Positions 47,663 to 58,800 of a DNA stretch of 64,000 nucleotides are shown piece after piece. The stretch lies in the NCBI GenBank assembly GCA_037176845.1, contig JAYKXP010000011.1, forward strand, positions 558,001 to 622,000, given 5' to 3'. Each line of letters begins with the position of its first letter. Position 1 is the stretch's first letter. Under the pieces are notes generated by a model that saw only the letters and a list, made by a program, of their open reading frames with translations, made no database searches and was not told the DNA's origin. The position numbers and the translations under genes are program-made. Source of the stretch: Paramarasmius palmivorus (Eukaryota > Basidiomycota > Agaricomycetes > Agaricales > Marasmiaceae).

Positions 47663-48765
47663 ACAATATAGATCAGTAACGAACGTCGAGCCCAAGTAAT
47701 CGGTAATCCACCCACTCGACACGAAGGTCCATTCCTCTACAGAATGAGCTAGCATCCGAGGCTAAGAACACAGTCGGGCCCTTGTACACCCACGGCACGC
47801 TAACCCGTCCCAAGGATTATCATCCGCCCAACGCTTCTCCAACTCCGGCTTCTTCGCTGATAACGTTTCGGTCATTGCAGTCTTGATGTAACCAGGGCTT
47901 ATTGTATTGACTCGGATGCCTTTGGGAGCCCACTCTGCTGATACGGAACGACACATTTGTATAACGGCGGCTTTGGAGGAATTACTGGATCGAAAGATAA
48001 TGCGATGCTGAGCGAAAGAGCAATAAAATATTAAGGCAAGAATAGGAAAGAACATACTACTCAATGCAATTCAGGCCTCGATTCGCTATTGATCCACCCA
48101 TAGAAGCGATCAAAATGATTGATCCTCCTTGACCGTGTTTTAACGTAACCCGTGCGGCTGCTTGGGCCGAGACAAATGAACCAACGACATTAACGTCCGT
48201 GATTCTCTTCATATCTTCTGCCTTGTAATCGATGGCTGGACATTCCTGTTGAACTCAACGTAAGCCCAGATCAGCATGTTTCGACATCAACGGAGTCATC
48301 ACTCACTTCCTGCAGCAGCGACTAACACTCGGACCATCTCTGGTGCCTCAACCTCATTCACCACCTGCTCCACCAATTCCGACTTGGTGATATCCGCTTG
48401 CTTGCATCTTAGAGTCAGACCTGCCGCACTAGCCTTCAGAATCATAGTTAATGCTCTCGACCCCTCCGGTGATGGCGCTGATAAGATATCGAGACAAAAC
48501 ACATGCGACCCTGCTTCTAGAAGCCGCTGCGACTCGCGAGTTATACCTGGACCTCGGGCTGCTGCTCCGGTTACTGTAAATCGGTATTCAGACATCAGTA
48601 TTGAGTTTTCAAGCACCACTGATGAGACCCTGTACACACCTATTGAAGTCCGATTGGCTAACGAGAATAGTCGTGGAACCGTTGGATCGTGCAGGGCTGC
48701 TCCTGCTTCATGGAGAGGTGGCGTGGTTAAACAACATGAGCAGTTTCGGTACCTGAGATGGCCAT
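47663..48765 (-). pseudogene. Short-chain dehydrogenase/reductase, 3' end frameshifted
   Basis: NAD(P)-dependent oxidoreductase of the SDR family. ATG 48765 gives MAIS, then by splicing AGAALHDPTVPRLFSLANRT and the Rossmann motif VTGAAARGPGI. Later pieces are NVVGSF (NxxG), IASMGGSIANRGLN and a catalytic YNSSK whose tyrosine is rebuilt across an intron near 48000-48055. GIRVNTISPGYIKTAMT follows. After DNPWDGLA the frame is lost; the expected VPWVYKGPTVFLASDASSFC lies in the next frame (~47700-47800), and the usual GG-Y end is also shifted. The nucleotide-binding motif has one extra residue. I judge it a recent pseudogene or a sequence with two small errors. Confidence 0.62.
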
Positions 48766-49756
48766 GGTTCAAAACACAAAAAGCCTGGGGGGTCGAGAAG
48801 CGGGCTCCTGCACTTCGATAGCTTCGGTTTTATTCCTCTGAATCCAGAGACCGGAAAACTTGCTTCGGGCCTTGAACTAGCAAGGGAGCCGTCTCGGGAA
48901 AGAGCTTGGCTGCATTTGGGGAAAGAGCGGCATCATCTTTCACGCCGGACGGTGTTATGTTTCCTTCCACGTGGATATGCGCCCGATCCTTGCCTAGACT
49001 CTGCAAAGCTCCAAACAGCTCCGATTCCTCGTTGAACGTTGAACGCTTGAACCTTGAGAATTAAAGAATGCACCTATCCAAATGGTTCTTAATCGGTTGA
49101 CTATACCCAAAGAAACACCATACAGTATTACGGTGTCCCAGGATGGCAGGTGTAGCGTTTCATGTTGGTTTCATGCCTAAAGACAGATCAGCCCGAAAAC
49201 ATGATGAACGTTGATTCGAATTTCGGCTTCGACTCGATGGCGGAATATATCTAAACCACACATGCCGATTGCCCACTGCCAGTTGACACCACTTCATATG
49301 CTTAGCTTCCGTTCCGATTTGGTACCTGCTGGTATACACGTACGTGTTGAGTATCATACGGGGTTCAGGAAACCCGAGCTGGACGGAATCAACGTGAGCT
49401 CCCGAATCCAACGTGGAAATTCGAATTGAAAATAGGCAAACTCGCACCGTTTTGAAGGAGACTAGACTATGACCAGAATGTCAGAGATCGTGCAGAGAGC
49501 TCGAAGGTCGTTTTCTTGGTTTCACGTACTGCAAAAAGGGTCCAATGAATCGAAGGCGAGACGAGAACGTGTTGGTTTGAGTTTAAGTTGTGGAACAGTC
49601 GAGCTTTCTCACGCAATGACGTCTTCAGTACTGGCGCTTCACTGGGCGTTTACTGTAGCTTCATGATCATCAAATAATGTTTGGCAAGAGGTATATTAGC
49701 GACGATGTACTACGGGTCTACAACTAGTACTATTGTTCGTTTTTAGCATGTGTTAA
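48766..49756. other. Intergenic, no gene seen
   Basis: Promoter side of the SDR remnant and 3' side of the lyase gene. Several short ORFs on both strands have no features. Confidence 0.45.
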
Positions 49757-51588
49757 TTAGAGCATCAGGCTCATCATTATTACCAGCACAAATGCGATCA
49801 GACTTTGTCCAATGTCATACCGGGCCCAAGCTCCGCTAATCCTTCTCGTCATCTTTGCTCTCTCGGCCTCGTTCGTAGGCGTTGGTCCTCCGGTAAAAGG
49901 CTGATTCCAAAAGAAATGCGGCGCTGTAGCATACTCTGGATTGAACTTTCGCAAGAACGCCTCGTACTTGCCCTTCGGATCCCCGAAAACGCTCCCAATG
50001 GCTGCAACACACGGAAAGAGATCACTGGCATTCTCTGTCTCGTTAGTGTCCTCCGCGTCGAGAGTGAGACTAAAGTCGAGAGCCTTTTGGATGGTGCCGT
50101 TTTTGGAGGTGGGGCGTGTCCACACGTCACTGTTGGGGTCAATGAATTTAGCTATGCGAGCCATACTCTAGGAGAACGATCTTTAGCCAGAGAGCGTAAC
50201 GAGTAGTACTAGTTACTCGACTTACGATGAGCGCTGCCAGATTGTAGGCGTGGTAGTGGTATGGGCGGGTACGTACAGCTTCGAAAGGCTAAGGATCAAA
50301 TTAAACTTGTCAGAACTAATCCACGGATCAAAAATGCTGACACGGACCTGCTCTCCGTTTCCCTCGATCTGCACCAGAAACTGGTTAGAGAGAAAGTCTT
50401 CGATCGCTTGCATAGCGCCTTCTCGGTCTTTGATAATGAGTTTCAAAGACGCCATTTGAACATGGAAAAAAGTGCCGTGGTTGCTGTAAACCTCATCAGT
50501 ACATCTGTAAGCCTTCAAGGTGAAAGACGATCTACTTCAATGCCCTTCTTTCCACTTGTGCCTTGGGGTTCGTATCTAGCCATTGGATATACTCTTTGCA
50601 CCACGCTATCATGCCTTCGTCAATATCGGATGTATAATCGGTACTATTGCTGTTCCGGAGGATAAGAATCCCGGAAGCAATCTTGGAGAAGCCTTTCATG
50701 TCACTAATTTGCCGGAAAATGTCAATGTCAGCGAAGACGACGAAGATAGTAATCGCATGCGTACAGAACACCGGTATGTCTCCCGACCTGGCCGTCCGGT
50801 CCTCGGTTCAACTGTGCATAGGTCAAATGAGGATTCATTTTCGTCCTCGGGTCAAGGAACCATCGCTCTAAGAACATCGCTAGTAAAGATAAGGAATGAG
50901 TATCAAGTAAGATAGCGGAGAAGCTGGAGTATACTGACCAACATTCCTTGAGAACAAATTTGTACTTCCTCCAGTTATGATGGCCGAGATGGCGTTGTAA
51001 AGGACCGCGTTGGACAAATCGTCAAAAGCTCCTACGTCGTTAATAAGCCGCCCGTCTGGATTGAATTCTCCGTCACGAGTCTCGTAAGGACAGGTCTTCC
51101 ATACTAGGCCGAGCGGTGTGAGTATTACTCCACTGAGTAACCATGAGGAGGGAGCCCACCTTCTTCGTCTGAGAGAACGGTTGTGTTGCCAACAGAACTA
51201 CAGTTTGGCCACGAACTGCCGGAAATCAGCGCCCTCGAGATTTGGACTAGCAATGACCACATACTAAGGAGACCAGCTCATGTAGTCGTGTTTATCTCCT
51301 GAAGGAGGTGCAACAGGTTTGTCCACAACCGCTGTTCGATGCGTACTATGAGTACAATGGTGTTGATAGCATAGAGAAGACGAGAAACTCACACCAAGGT
51401 CCCTTCAAGGAGAATTGCCTCGCCCATTTTACCAGCTCGACCTCTGCAGGGTATGTATGAATCGCGAATTCATTCGATAGAATGAAATCAGGGTCGATAA
51501 AGTCACTGATATAGCTCGCCGCTGCGTTTGCATATGGGAAAAGTGTAGCTATTGTGAGCAAGAGGAAATGGGCGAGCATGGTTCGCAT
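49757..51588 (-). CDS. Secreted alginate-lyase-family polysaccharide lyase
   Basis: ATG 51588 gives a signal peptide (MRTMLAHFLLLTIATLFPYA). The protein continues with PVAPPSGDKHDYMSWSPYWW and MIAWCKEYIQWLDTNP. LNNHGTFFHVQMASLK is rebuilt across an intron at 50461-50515; NNHG is the conserved catalytic block of the alginate_lyase (PF05426) fold. RTRPYHYHAYNLAAL, another family motif, and the C-terminal exon with HFFWNQPFTGGPTPT follow. The tail AFVLVIMMSLML may serve as a GPI or membrane anchor. Fungal members are grouped near PL38 and probably act on uronic-acid polymers such as glucuronan; the actual substrate is unknown. At least seven exons, all on the minus strand. Confidence 0.8.
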
Positions 51589-52667
51589 TGAAACACACGA
51601 GGCAAAGAGGAGTCTGATGTACGAAGATGGGAAGAGGAGCTTTTGAGAGGTATAAAGCTTTGAAAAGTCGGTAGCCTAAGGTTTCGGACTGTGTGCCGCC
51701 TGGTATTATGCTACCGAATTGCTGCCCCAAGGTTTTGCGACGGCGCAAAGGCGAAGTTAGCGAGAGAAGCGCTTCAGATGGACCTTTGCAGTGTGCCGCC
51801 TCGTGGAAGCCTATGGGTGAAATGGATCCTAGCGACTTCGTGGTTCGCCCTTACAAGAACGACCAGGTATCCTAGTGCTTTTAATAGAACGACGTGCCAA
51901 GCCAAGTGGATTCTTGATTCATGCTTGCCCATTTGTTGAGGGGTGATGATGGCATTGATTGGCTTATTACGAAGCCACGCTAGAGGTGCAAACGTAACTG
52001 GTCCTCGGCATGCATTCCATTGACATGGAAAGGAAGCAGCGACTTGCAAGTGGAGCCAGGTATCAAATGGACTTATTGCCAACTACTCCTCTAACCCACA
52101 GCGTTGAAAGTTGGGAAAGGGATAAAACCTGGTCTCCAAGAAATCTGGGGTCTAAGCATAGCATGCATAGATTGTGTCGAGTAGGCTCGAAGATGACTGA
52201 GTCTGGGTATCAGATCCAGGCTTATAAAGTGGGGGTGAGCAATTCATGAAACAGTTGCGACGGGCAAACAAGATTCGCATACTTGAGTAACTTCTGGTAA
52301 GCAATGCGAATAGCGCCACTATAAGATTCGTACCCTGATTCCTGTCCATAATCAATCGAAGAATTTAAGCAAGTTGTCATGACAGTGCAGCACATACCTG
52401 CAGTGACGAGAAATTGAAGCAGATACCAGACAGGTTGTTCGCTTGCAGTTTGCTGCGACGACAGTTCATTAACACTTTCGCATTTTCGTTCAAGATTCTA
52501 GTGGGAAATGCTTTCAATAACGAGAGATCTATAGATGTTCGAAAGTTCTACGCCTGAGCAGCGAATTAGGATTCGCATTTCTTGATCAAAATGACCAATG
52601 TCGCGGCCATGATGGTGAGAAGGGAGTGCCGAATCGTGTGAATGCTCTTTCTCCTCAACCGCTGTCT
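51589..52667. other. Divergent intergenic region
   Basis: Promoters of the lyase gene (minus) and the next gene (plus). The stretch repeatedly changes coding look, but no ORF shows motifs. Confidence 0.45.
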
Positions 52668-53496
52668 ATGCAGAAATGCTACCAGCTCCGTAGACTTCCC
52701 AAACCTCAGAATTCATTGAAATCTATCCTAGTTCGTATTCGACTCCCCTATTTCTAAAGAAAAGATATCTAATTCTACCAATAGACCCGTCGTCAAACAC
52801 CCGGCGACGCCTTTGGTGCTCACTTGAACATTCCCGGACGCGTCATTCTCGACCCATCTCATCCAGCAGCAAACCTACCTCGACATTTCTTGCCTACATT
52901 TCGACCTCCAAGCAAAGACTTGATACTTACAACAGTACCATTCGGCTTGCTCGCAAAACCTGATTTCCCACGACCTCCACCAGAAGATATACCCTACGAG
53001 ACATGGGAAGAACGTGTCGCTCGGTCTGTGAACGCAGGGAAAAAGGAGCTCGAAGAGGTCAAGCTGGAAAAGTGGCAGAAACCCAATCGTCTACCGATTT
53101 CGACACTCGTGATAGTGCCCAAGAAGACGACCAGTAAACGAAAGGTGGTCAGAAGCAGGATTAGTCACAGGCTGAAGACGGCATTGGAGCTAGTGTTGAT
53201 AAGGAACGCAAACGTTGAGAGAGGGAAGCTAGTCTTTGATAACGAGGCTAGTAGAGAAAAGGTCGATGTTCTGCGTGGTCTGTCATTGTTTCTTGTTTCC
53301 TTGCAGCACGCACTTAACGACTCTACCCTCAGGATGGACATATGTGTTTTTACCCTCGCTCGAGCTCAATCTTATGCCATACACCACGATGATACCATTA
53401 ATACGCGAAGCCATGGAATATGTCCACAAGAAGGCATCGGCTATGGAGAGACGGTGGGCTGAACAATCTATGAAGACATGGAAACCCAAAGTGTGA
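52668..53496 (+). CDS. Unknown protein, possible mitochondrial presequence
   Basis: Three exons are proposed. Exon 1 is 52668-52730 (MQKCYQLRRLPKPQNSLKSI), basic and free of acidic residues, like a mitochondrial targeting peptide. Exon 2 from 52785 contains TPGDAFGAHLNIPGRVILDP, AKPDFPRPPPEDIPYETWEE and SRISHRLKTALELVLIRNAN. Exon 3 after a ~60-nt intron (53279-53332) contains WTYVFLPSLELNLMPYTTMI and ends MKTWKPKV at 53496. Exon 2-3 splicing is clean. Exon 1 is inferred from frame and context. I do not recognise the family. The compact basic/helical make-up would fit a mitochondrial ribosome or RNA-related protein, but that is only a guess. Confidence 0.6.
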
Positions 53497-53519
53497 TAAT
53501 TCTTTGGATTATCTGGTTC

Positions 53520-54320
53520 ATGACCACTAACCTACTCGGCCAGGCAGAGAACGCTTTGGAACCTTTACCCATTCAACCTTCACGAACGTCGTCTCGCACA
53601 CAGTCGCAGAAACATGCGCCGCCTCTGGTGTCGATCGCTGCTAATGACATGGACATATTCCAATATATAACTTTGGAGGCTAAAACGTCCTCAGTACCCC
53701 CGGTGGCAGTATCAGGAGGCGACATCTTTGACGACGTGCTCGATTCCGATCCCCAGCAGGTACGCTAGCAATCACTATCAAGCATGATGCTTACAATCAC
53801 ATCTTTCAAGGACGACACGATATGGTCCGCTGATGACGACACAGATTCATTCGAACAGCGTGAATCTTCTTCAGCTCCCTCACCGGCGTCCCAACTCAAC
53901 CTCTCGCCCTCGCAAACGGTACAGCGTGAGCTCAGAGAGAGTTCCAAATACGGACGTCCGCGCGCCCCTCGACTATGGGGTTATAAGCCACTCAGCGCTA
54001 ACATACCTGCTTCCGAGCAAAATACCAGCGACCTGCAGTGGGCCAAGGCCTACGGCAACACCCAGGATATGGCAAAGAGAAAGATCTTCCATGCCAAGCC
54101 TCTCATCCTCGATTCGGAGAGAACGAGCACAGCAGACAGTCAGGCAAAGATGCGTGTTGGAGATAAGGAGATGAGGAGGATGAGGGAGAACGAGAGAATG
54201 TCGAAGACGAGTGTACGTGAAGAAAAGGGTGATAGGAAGGGGAAGCAAAAGTTTTTTTCGTTGCCGGACACCAATAGGGCGCCAAGACAAGAGAGAAGTG
54301 TACCTAAAAAGGAGCGGTAG
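53520..54320 (+). CDS. Unknown hydrophilic protein
   Basis: ATG 53520 lies 24 bp after the previous stop. Exon 1 contains NALEPLPIQPSRTSSRTQSQ and MDIFQYITLEAKTSSVPPVA. A 54-nt GT-AG intron (53760-53813) joins DVLDSDPQQ to DDTIWSADDDTDSFEQRESS in frame. The C-terminal half contains YGRPRAPRLWGYKPLSANIP, DLQWAKAYGNTQDMAKRKIF and a highly charged tail ending KKER. The protein looks largely disordered. I do not recognise it. The very short spacing to the upstream gene on the same strand is unusual and may mean the true start is MDIFQYIT (53652) or that the 5' end is different. Confidence 0.55.
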
Positions 54321-56295
54321 TTGACGGAAATTGGATGGAAGGGTGTACGCTATTACTCCAAACTCTTCTAATGGATGAATGGGGCCATAGTCACGGTAGC
54401 TTCGTTCTCCTCATGTTCAGCCGGGGTTATCTACTCATGAAGTTTGACATGCTACTCATGCTACACGCCGTTCTTCGCAGGGTATGTCGAAGCACCGGTA
54501 GGCCGTGGCTCTTTAGGGTGCAGAAGAGCGATCTGCACATCCCTAGACCGGCATAACATGACGCCTAGACGCTTGTATAGTGCTTAGGGGCACTTTATCC
54601 ACGAAGTGAAGCCCAGTCTTCATAAAGCGTGAAGCCACAACCTTTACGAATGTTGTTATCGGATGCTGGGACGCCAATTGATTCTGTCTTTTTTCTCACT
54701 TGCAGAAAACTGGGAACACTAGATGTAAGTTCTGCACACCCATCTAGCTGGCTCTCGTTCGTGAGTCTACCTCCGTAGATATGAGTCCGCGTTGAATTCG
54801 AAACTACGATCTCGTCGGATGTGACACAAGGCAGACCGCCTTGAAGCAAGCAAATATCAAATGCCACACCTTGAATGATCTCAGGGTACCATGAGTCGCC
54901 GAAACTTCAAGTTGACGCGTACTAATTACCATGCTTTATCGCAGTATATATAAGTGTTTGGGATTGGGATTTTCTGGCTACCTGCCTCAACGATGGGACA
55001 ATCTAGGGTGCTCATCTAGCGTTGAATGTAAACTGCTCTGCCGCTCCTCTGTACAAAATCCTCTCACTTCAGCAAGGGTCGCGGCTATTCGATCACTTGA
55101 CCGAATTCACCGAGACCGTGGATGAGACGGAGCGCCCGATAGAGATCCAAGTCCAAATATTACGGAGTCGTTAGTAGCACAGTGCCACCGCAAGTCATAT
55201 GGGGTGTCAGGCCTTCAGGCATGGAGCAAAAGCTTTGCTCGCCTATAATGAGAATAGGGACTCACATGTGTAGAGGAAATAGAGACACCGGTGGGTCCAC
55301 CAAAACTCTTTGAGATGAAATATCTCCGAAATGTACTCAGCATGAGTCAATCGTGGCCACGGAAAGGAAACCAGGGTTTAGGGTGTTTCAATCACACAGC
55401 GGTGCCTCATGGGTCTTTGTGCAAAAGGAAAATAGGTTGTCAGATTCTCTCGGCTGTATTGGGTTACCAAACACGGTCATTCCACAATATTTACTGCACA
55501 AAAATCGTAGAAAAGTACGGCAACCTATTCCTCGCGAGATTTTTGTTTGCCAAAGATACATGAGGCACCGCAGCGCCACGGTTCTTGGTGCTTTAATGGG
55601 CGCTCAGCTTCGTTCTGAGATCGTGACGCATCATCGAAGCCAGGCGTGAGTCGGTTTTAATCCATGCACATCGACATCTCCGGCCACACACATACCGCGC
55701 TTGAACGTGTGAGCTCACAGGGAAACCCCAAAAACGCGCCACCTACATACTGAGCGACCTAAGCACAGGAGGTGTCAGAGTGAAGAGAGCCTGTGAGAAC
55801 AACATCCAATCGACATTGCTAGACGGGCTAGTACCGTGATTGTATTAAAAAGTGAAGGACGATTGAACCATCTAAAACGGCGACCAAAATTTTCTTACTA
55901 TAGTTGAAATAACTAGGGCTTATTCAGATAGAAACTACCGACCACCCTACCTTCGGAACTCGATATGTAGAAGAAGTTGGTAGTATACTCCGAAAATGTT
56001 GATGTCGCGACTCGGATATAACGGGGAGTCGGTCCGTTATGACGTTGCGCCCCTCTAAGTCAAACGTTAAACATGTGCATGAGGCCTGTGCTGTTCTGAC
56101 TCACGTCTCCTTACTAAAGCGATTCACCACAATCCAGCTCTTTTCAAGATTTCAACAAACGAAAACAATTCTTGAACAAAGTGATCAGCAATTGCTCACG
56201 AATTTCTAAGCTGTTGAAAAGCTGTATTGGAACTGCTGCGCGCTGGTTTATCGTTTCCTGAAATGTTATATCTCAAATCTGACATGCAAGTGCAG
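54321..56295. other. 2 kb with no supported gene
   Basis: A minus-strand ORF at 54595-54867 has two cysteines and a CGFTLYEDW block resembling small secreted proteins, with TATATATA just upstream (~54947). It is too weak to call. Otherwise only random ORFs. Confidence 0.4.
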
Positions 56296-56352
56296 TGTTC
56301 TCTATTGACAGCAGCAATGTATGCGTTTTACTGCATTGCTGTCAATAGAACA
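56296..56352. repeat. Imperfect hairpin, 20-bp stem
   Basis: TGTTCTCTATTGACAGCAGC.. is followed, after about 10 nt, by GCATTGCTGTCAATAGAACA. The arms pair over about 20 bp with two small bulges (2 and 3 nt). It is either a foldback relic of a mobile element or a small-RNA precursor. Strand unknown. Confidence 0.55.
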
Positions 56353-57420
56353 GACACCGAAGTAAATATACAGCATATAGATGGGTATCGTACCAGCCTC
56401 TGATTGAAAGAACGAGGGAGGGACATGTTGGCGTTGATATCGGATCCGGAAATGGCCAATGCACAAAGTGACCTATAGGCTTTGCACGACCTTGGTTTGC
56501 ACTTCGCTCGGATCTCTAACTCTTGGGAATCTTGGTCCTGTACCTTTCATGAGAATCTGCGTACAGCATTGCCAACAGCTGTAAAATCGGCGATACTATC
56601 GGCACGTTATGTCCTGCGGGCCAACACCGTAAAATGGTATAAAGGACAGCCCACATTTTCCCTTCAAAGCCAGGTTCAACATCTTCAACAACCCTAGACA
56701 TGTTGTCCTCCATGGGATCCTTGAGCGAAGGGGATCGCGACGCGGACCCTCTCGCTCAGCTTTCTCGAATAGGGTTTCTCGCATTTAAGCAGTCCTCACA
56801 GTCAAGGGGATTGCTTTCTCTCTACGTCCTTGCTCAGAGAGTAGGCCAGTCATTGCCTAATGCGAGGAACTCGACCGTAAATTTCCCTTGCAGCGCTCCC
56901 AAACGGATGATTCCATCCCGCGCTGCCCAGGGATACTCTGTCAATTAGTGCGGAGTCTGTCAAATAAGCATCATGATAGCCTCATGCATAAAGTGTTCAG
57001 GTACGTCCGCTTTCTTTCCTAATACCTGTCTTCTCCGAGCCGATGGCATTCTCAGGGACAGCATCGTCAATAAAGAGATATCTCTCATGGATGGGGTGGA
57101 GTTGTTCTTGGAATGTCAAAGCGTTGCAGTTCATTTTCAAGAAGGGGAAAGGAGGAGAATGCTGGCCCATGTAACCGTGACGAACTCTTATGACCCTATG
57201 TATCACCGTGGCATTGATTGTGGTTTTTTTGGTGGTTTTAGGGGGGTCATGCACCATATTTTATGTGTGTATCATGATTCCCGTTTAGTCATCATCGATA
57301 CCACGCAAAAATCAAATGCACCATATTCCAAAAACTATTCCAGAACTTCCCGAGTTAGTTGGTCAGTGCTGATAACGATGCGCCACACTGGTAGGCGCTG
57401 GCAGTCCCCGTTGTAGTTAC
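56353..57420. other. No gene seen
   Basis: Short ORFs on both strands lack motifs or consistent splicing. The DNA is still GC-balanced here, unlike the AT-rich stretch that follows. Confidence 0.4.
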
Positions 57421-58400
57421 AACTGAATTTCAACTGCAAACGATTGTTATCCAAATCCACATGTTTACAGTCACTGGGGGCATAGACCAATAAACTGTGC
57501 CATAATATAGATGACATAAAGGCTGTTTATTGACCAACTTATTTAAATATTTTTGTGCAGTCTATAGATGGAATATTGATGACAAGATAGCACTTTTCTT
57601 ATTGATAAGTGATCAAAAAGCTCATTGAAAGGAGATGGGACATATGATTCATGCAATTCATATATCTGTATGTTGTATCTATAATATAAAAACAACATAT
57701 CAGTGAGAAGATATCAGGGCCACTGGTATATTGTTTTATTTCTGATTAATAAATTACAGTAAATATCAATGAGCTCATGTATATTGACAGGTAGTTTATG
57801 CATAGACTACAGATACTGTATAAATCACCAGTGGAAATCACTGATAGATATGCAGTATATTGGTCATATATATTGCAATAGAGCATATCCATGAAAGGTG
57901 TTGAATGTATCAGAAATAATACTGATCACAGACTATTGAGTGGTGATTAATATTTGTGTACCATATACACATAGGTTATCAATGACAAAAAGGATCTAAA
58001 TTTACCTGTATTTCTTTGCAAAACTGGTTGATAAGTATCCTAACATACCAATGAGTCTGGTCCTGTCTCAATGATAAAACATGGAATATATGGACTAAAT
58101 ACCAATCATATCTTGCTTCTGTGATTGATGCATAGTGGAAATGTGTTACATATGGAATGATGAATTATTAGTCATAGGACAAATAAACAGGTAAATTGTA
58201 CAAATGGCAAAGGTACAGCACATTAATGTGCAATATAACTGGATTCTGTCAAAATAAAACACAAGATTTGCAGCAATTTGAAATTTAGTCACAATAAAAT
58301 CTGCCCCAAACTAAGAATCTTACATTGATACACTAATGGCAAATATCAACAACCACAGCAATCAGAGATAACAATCAGTAATCCACTTACAAATATTGAT
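57421..58400. other. AT-rich gene-free stretch
   Basis: Strongly AT-rich with many stops in all frames and recurring short words such as CAGTATATTG and GTGATATC. It is probably decayed repeat DNA into which the LTR element inserted. Confidence 0.5.
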
Positions 58401-58405
58401 CAGCT

Positions 58406-58773
58406 TGTCAGAGTTTTAGATTGAACTCTGTTAGCAGCGATAGCGCAGGTAAGCGCGAATAAACAATAGCAGATGACCAAAGGGGTTGAGATAGAAGTGA
58501 GTGAACCAACTGATGAACTGATTATTATTGTAGGGTTTTCTGTCTAGCTTTTATACATGAGTGAGGGATAAAAGATAATCCTAAAGGTACAATAATAGAT
58601 ACTAAGTGAACTAGAAATAACTGCACAGTCAATGTCAGTAACTGTCAGTAGATGGTGGTACAAGCAGGTTAAAGCTACTGTTCTATGTATATCTACTTTC
58701 TTAGTAACTGTGGCATAGGTGGAATAAAGTGAAAATAACTTGTCTAGTGATATCTATATTTAGAATTCCAACA
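58406..58773 (-). repeat. 3' LTR (element orientation)
   Basis: 368 bp, TGTCAGAG...TTCCAACA on the plus strand. 98.6% identical to the copy at 61634-62001. Confidence 0.93.
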
Positions 58774-58800
58774 CTCCCCCTCAAACCTTGTATGATGGAA

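Noticed and set aside
47265..47666. 133-codon hydrophobic minus-strand ORF
   Set aside because: No family motif, ordinary composition for random AT-biased codons, and it ends at the SDR remnant; unsupported.
54595..54867. Small secreted cysteine protein on the minus strand
   Set aside because: Only a weak CGFTLYEDW resemblance, no signal peptide in frame and no clear splicing.
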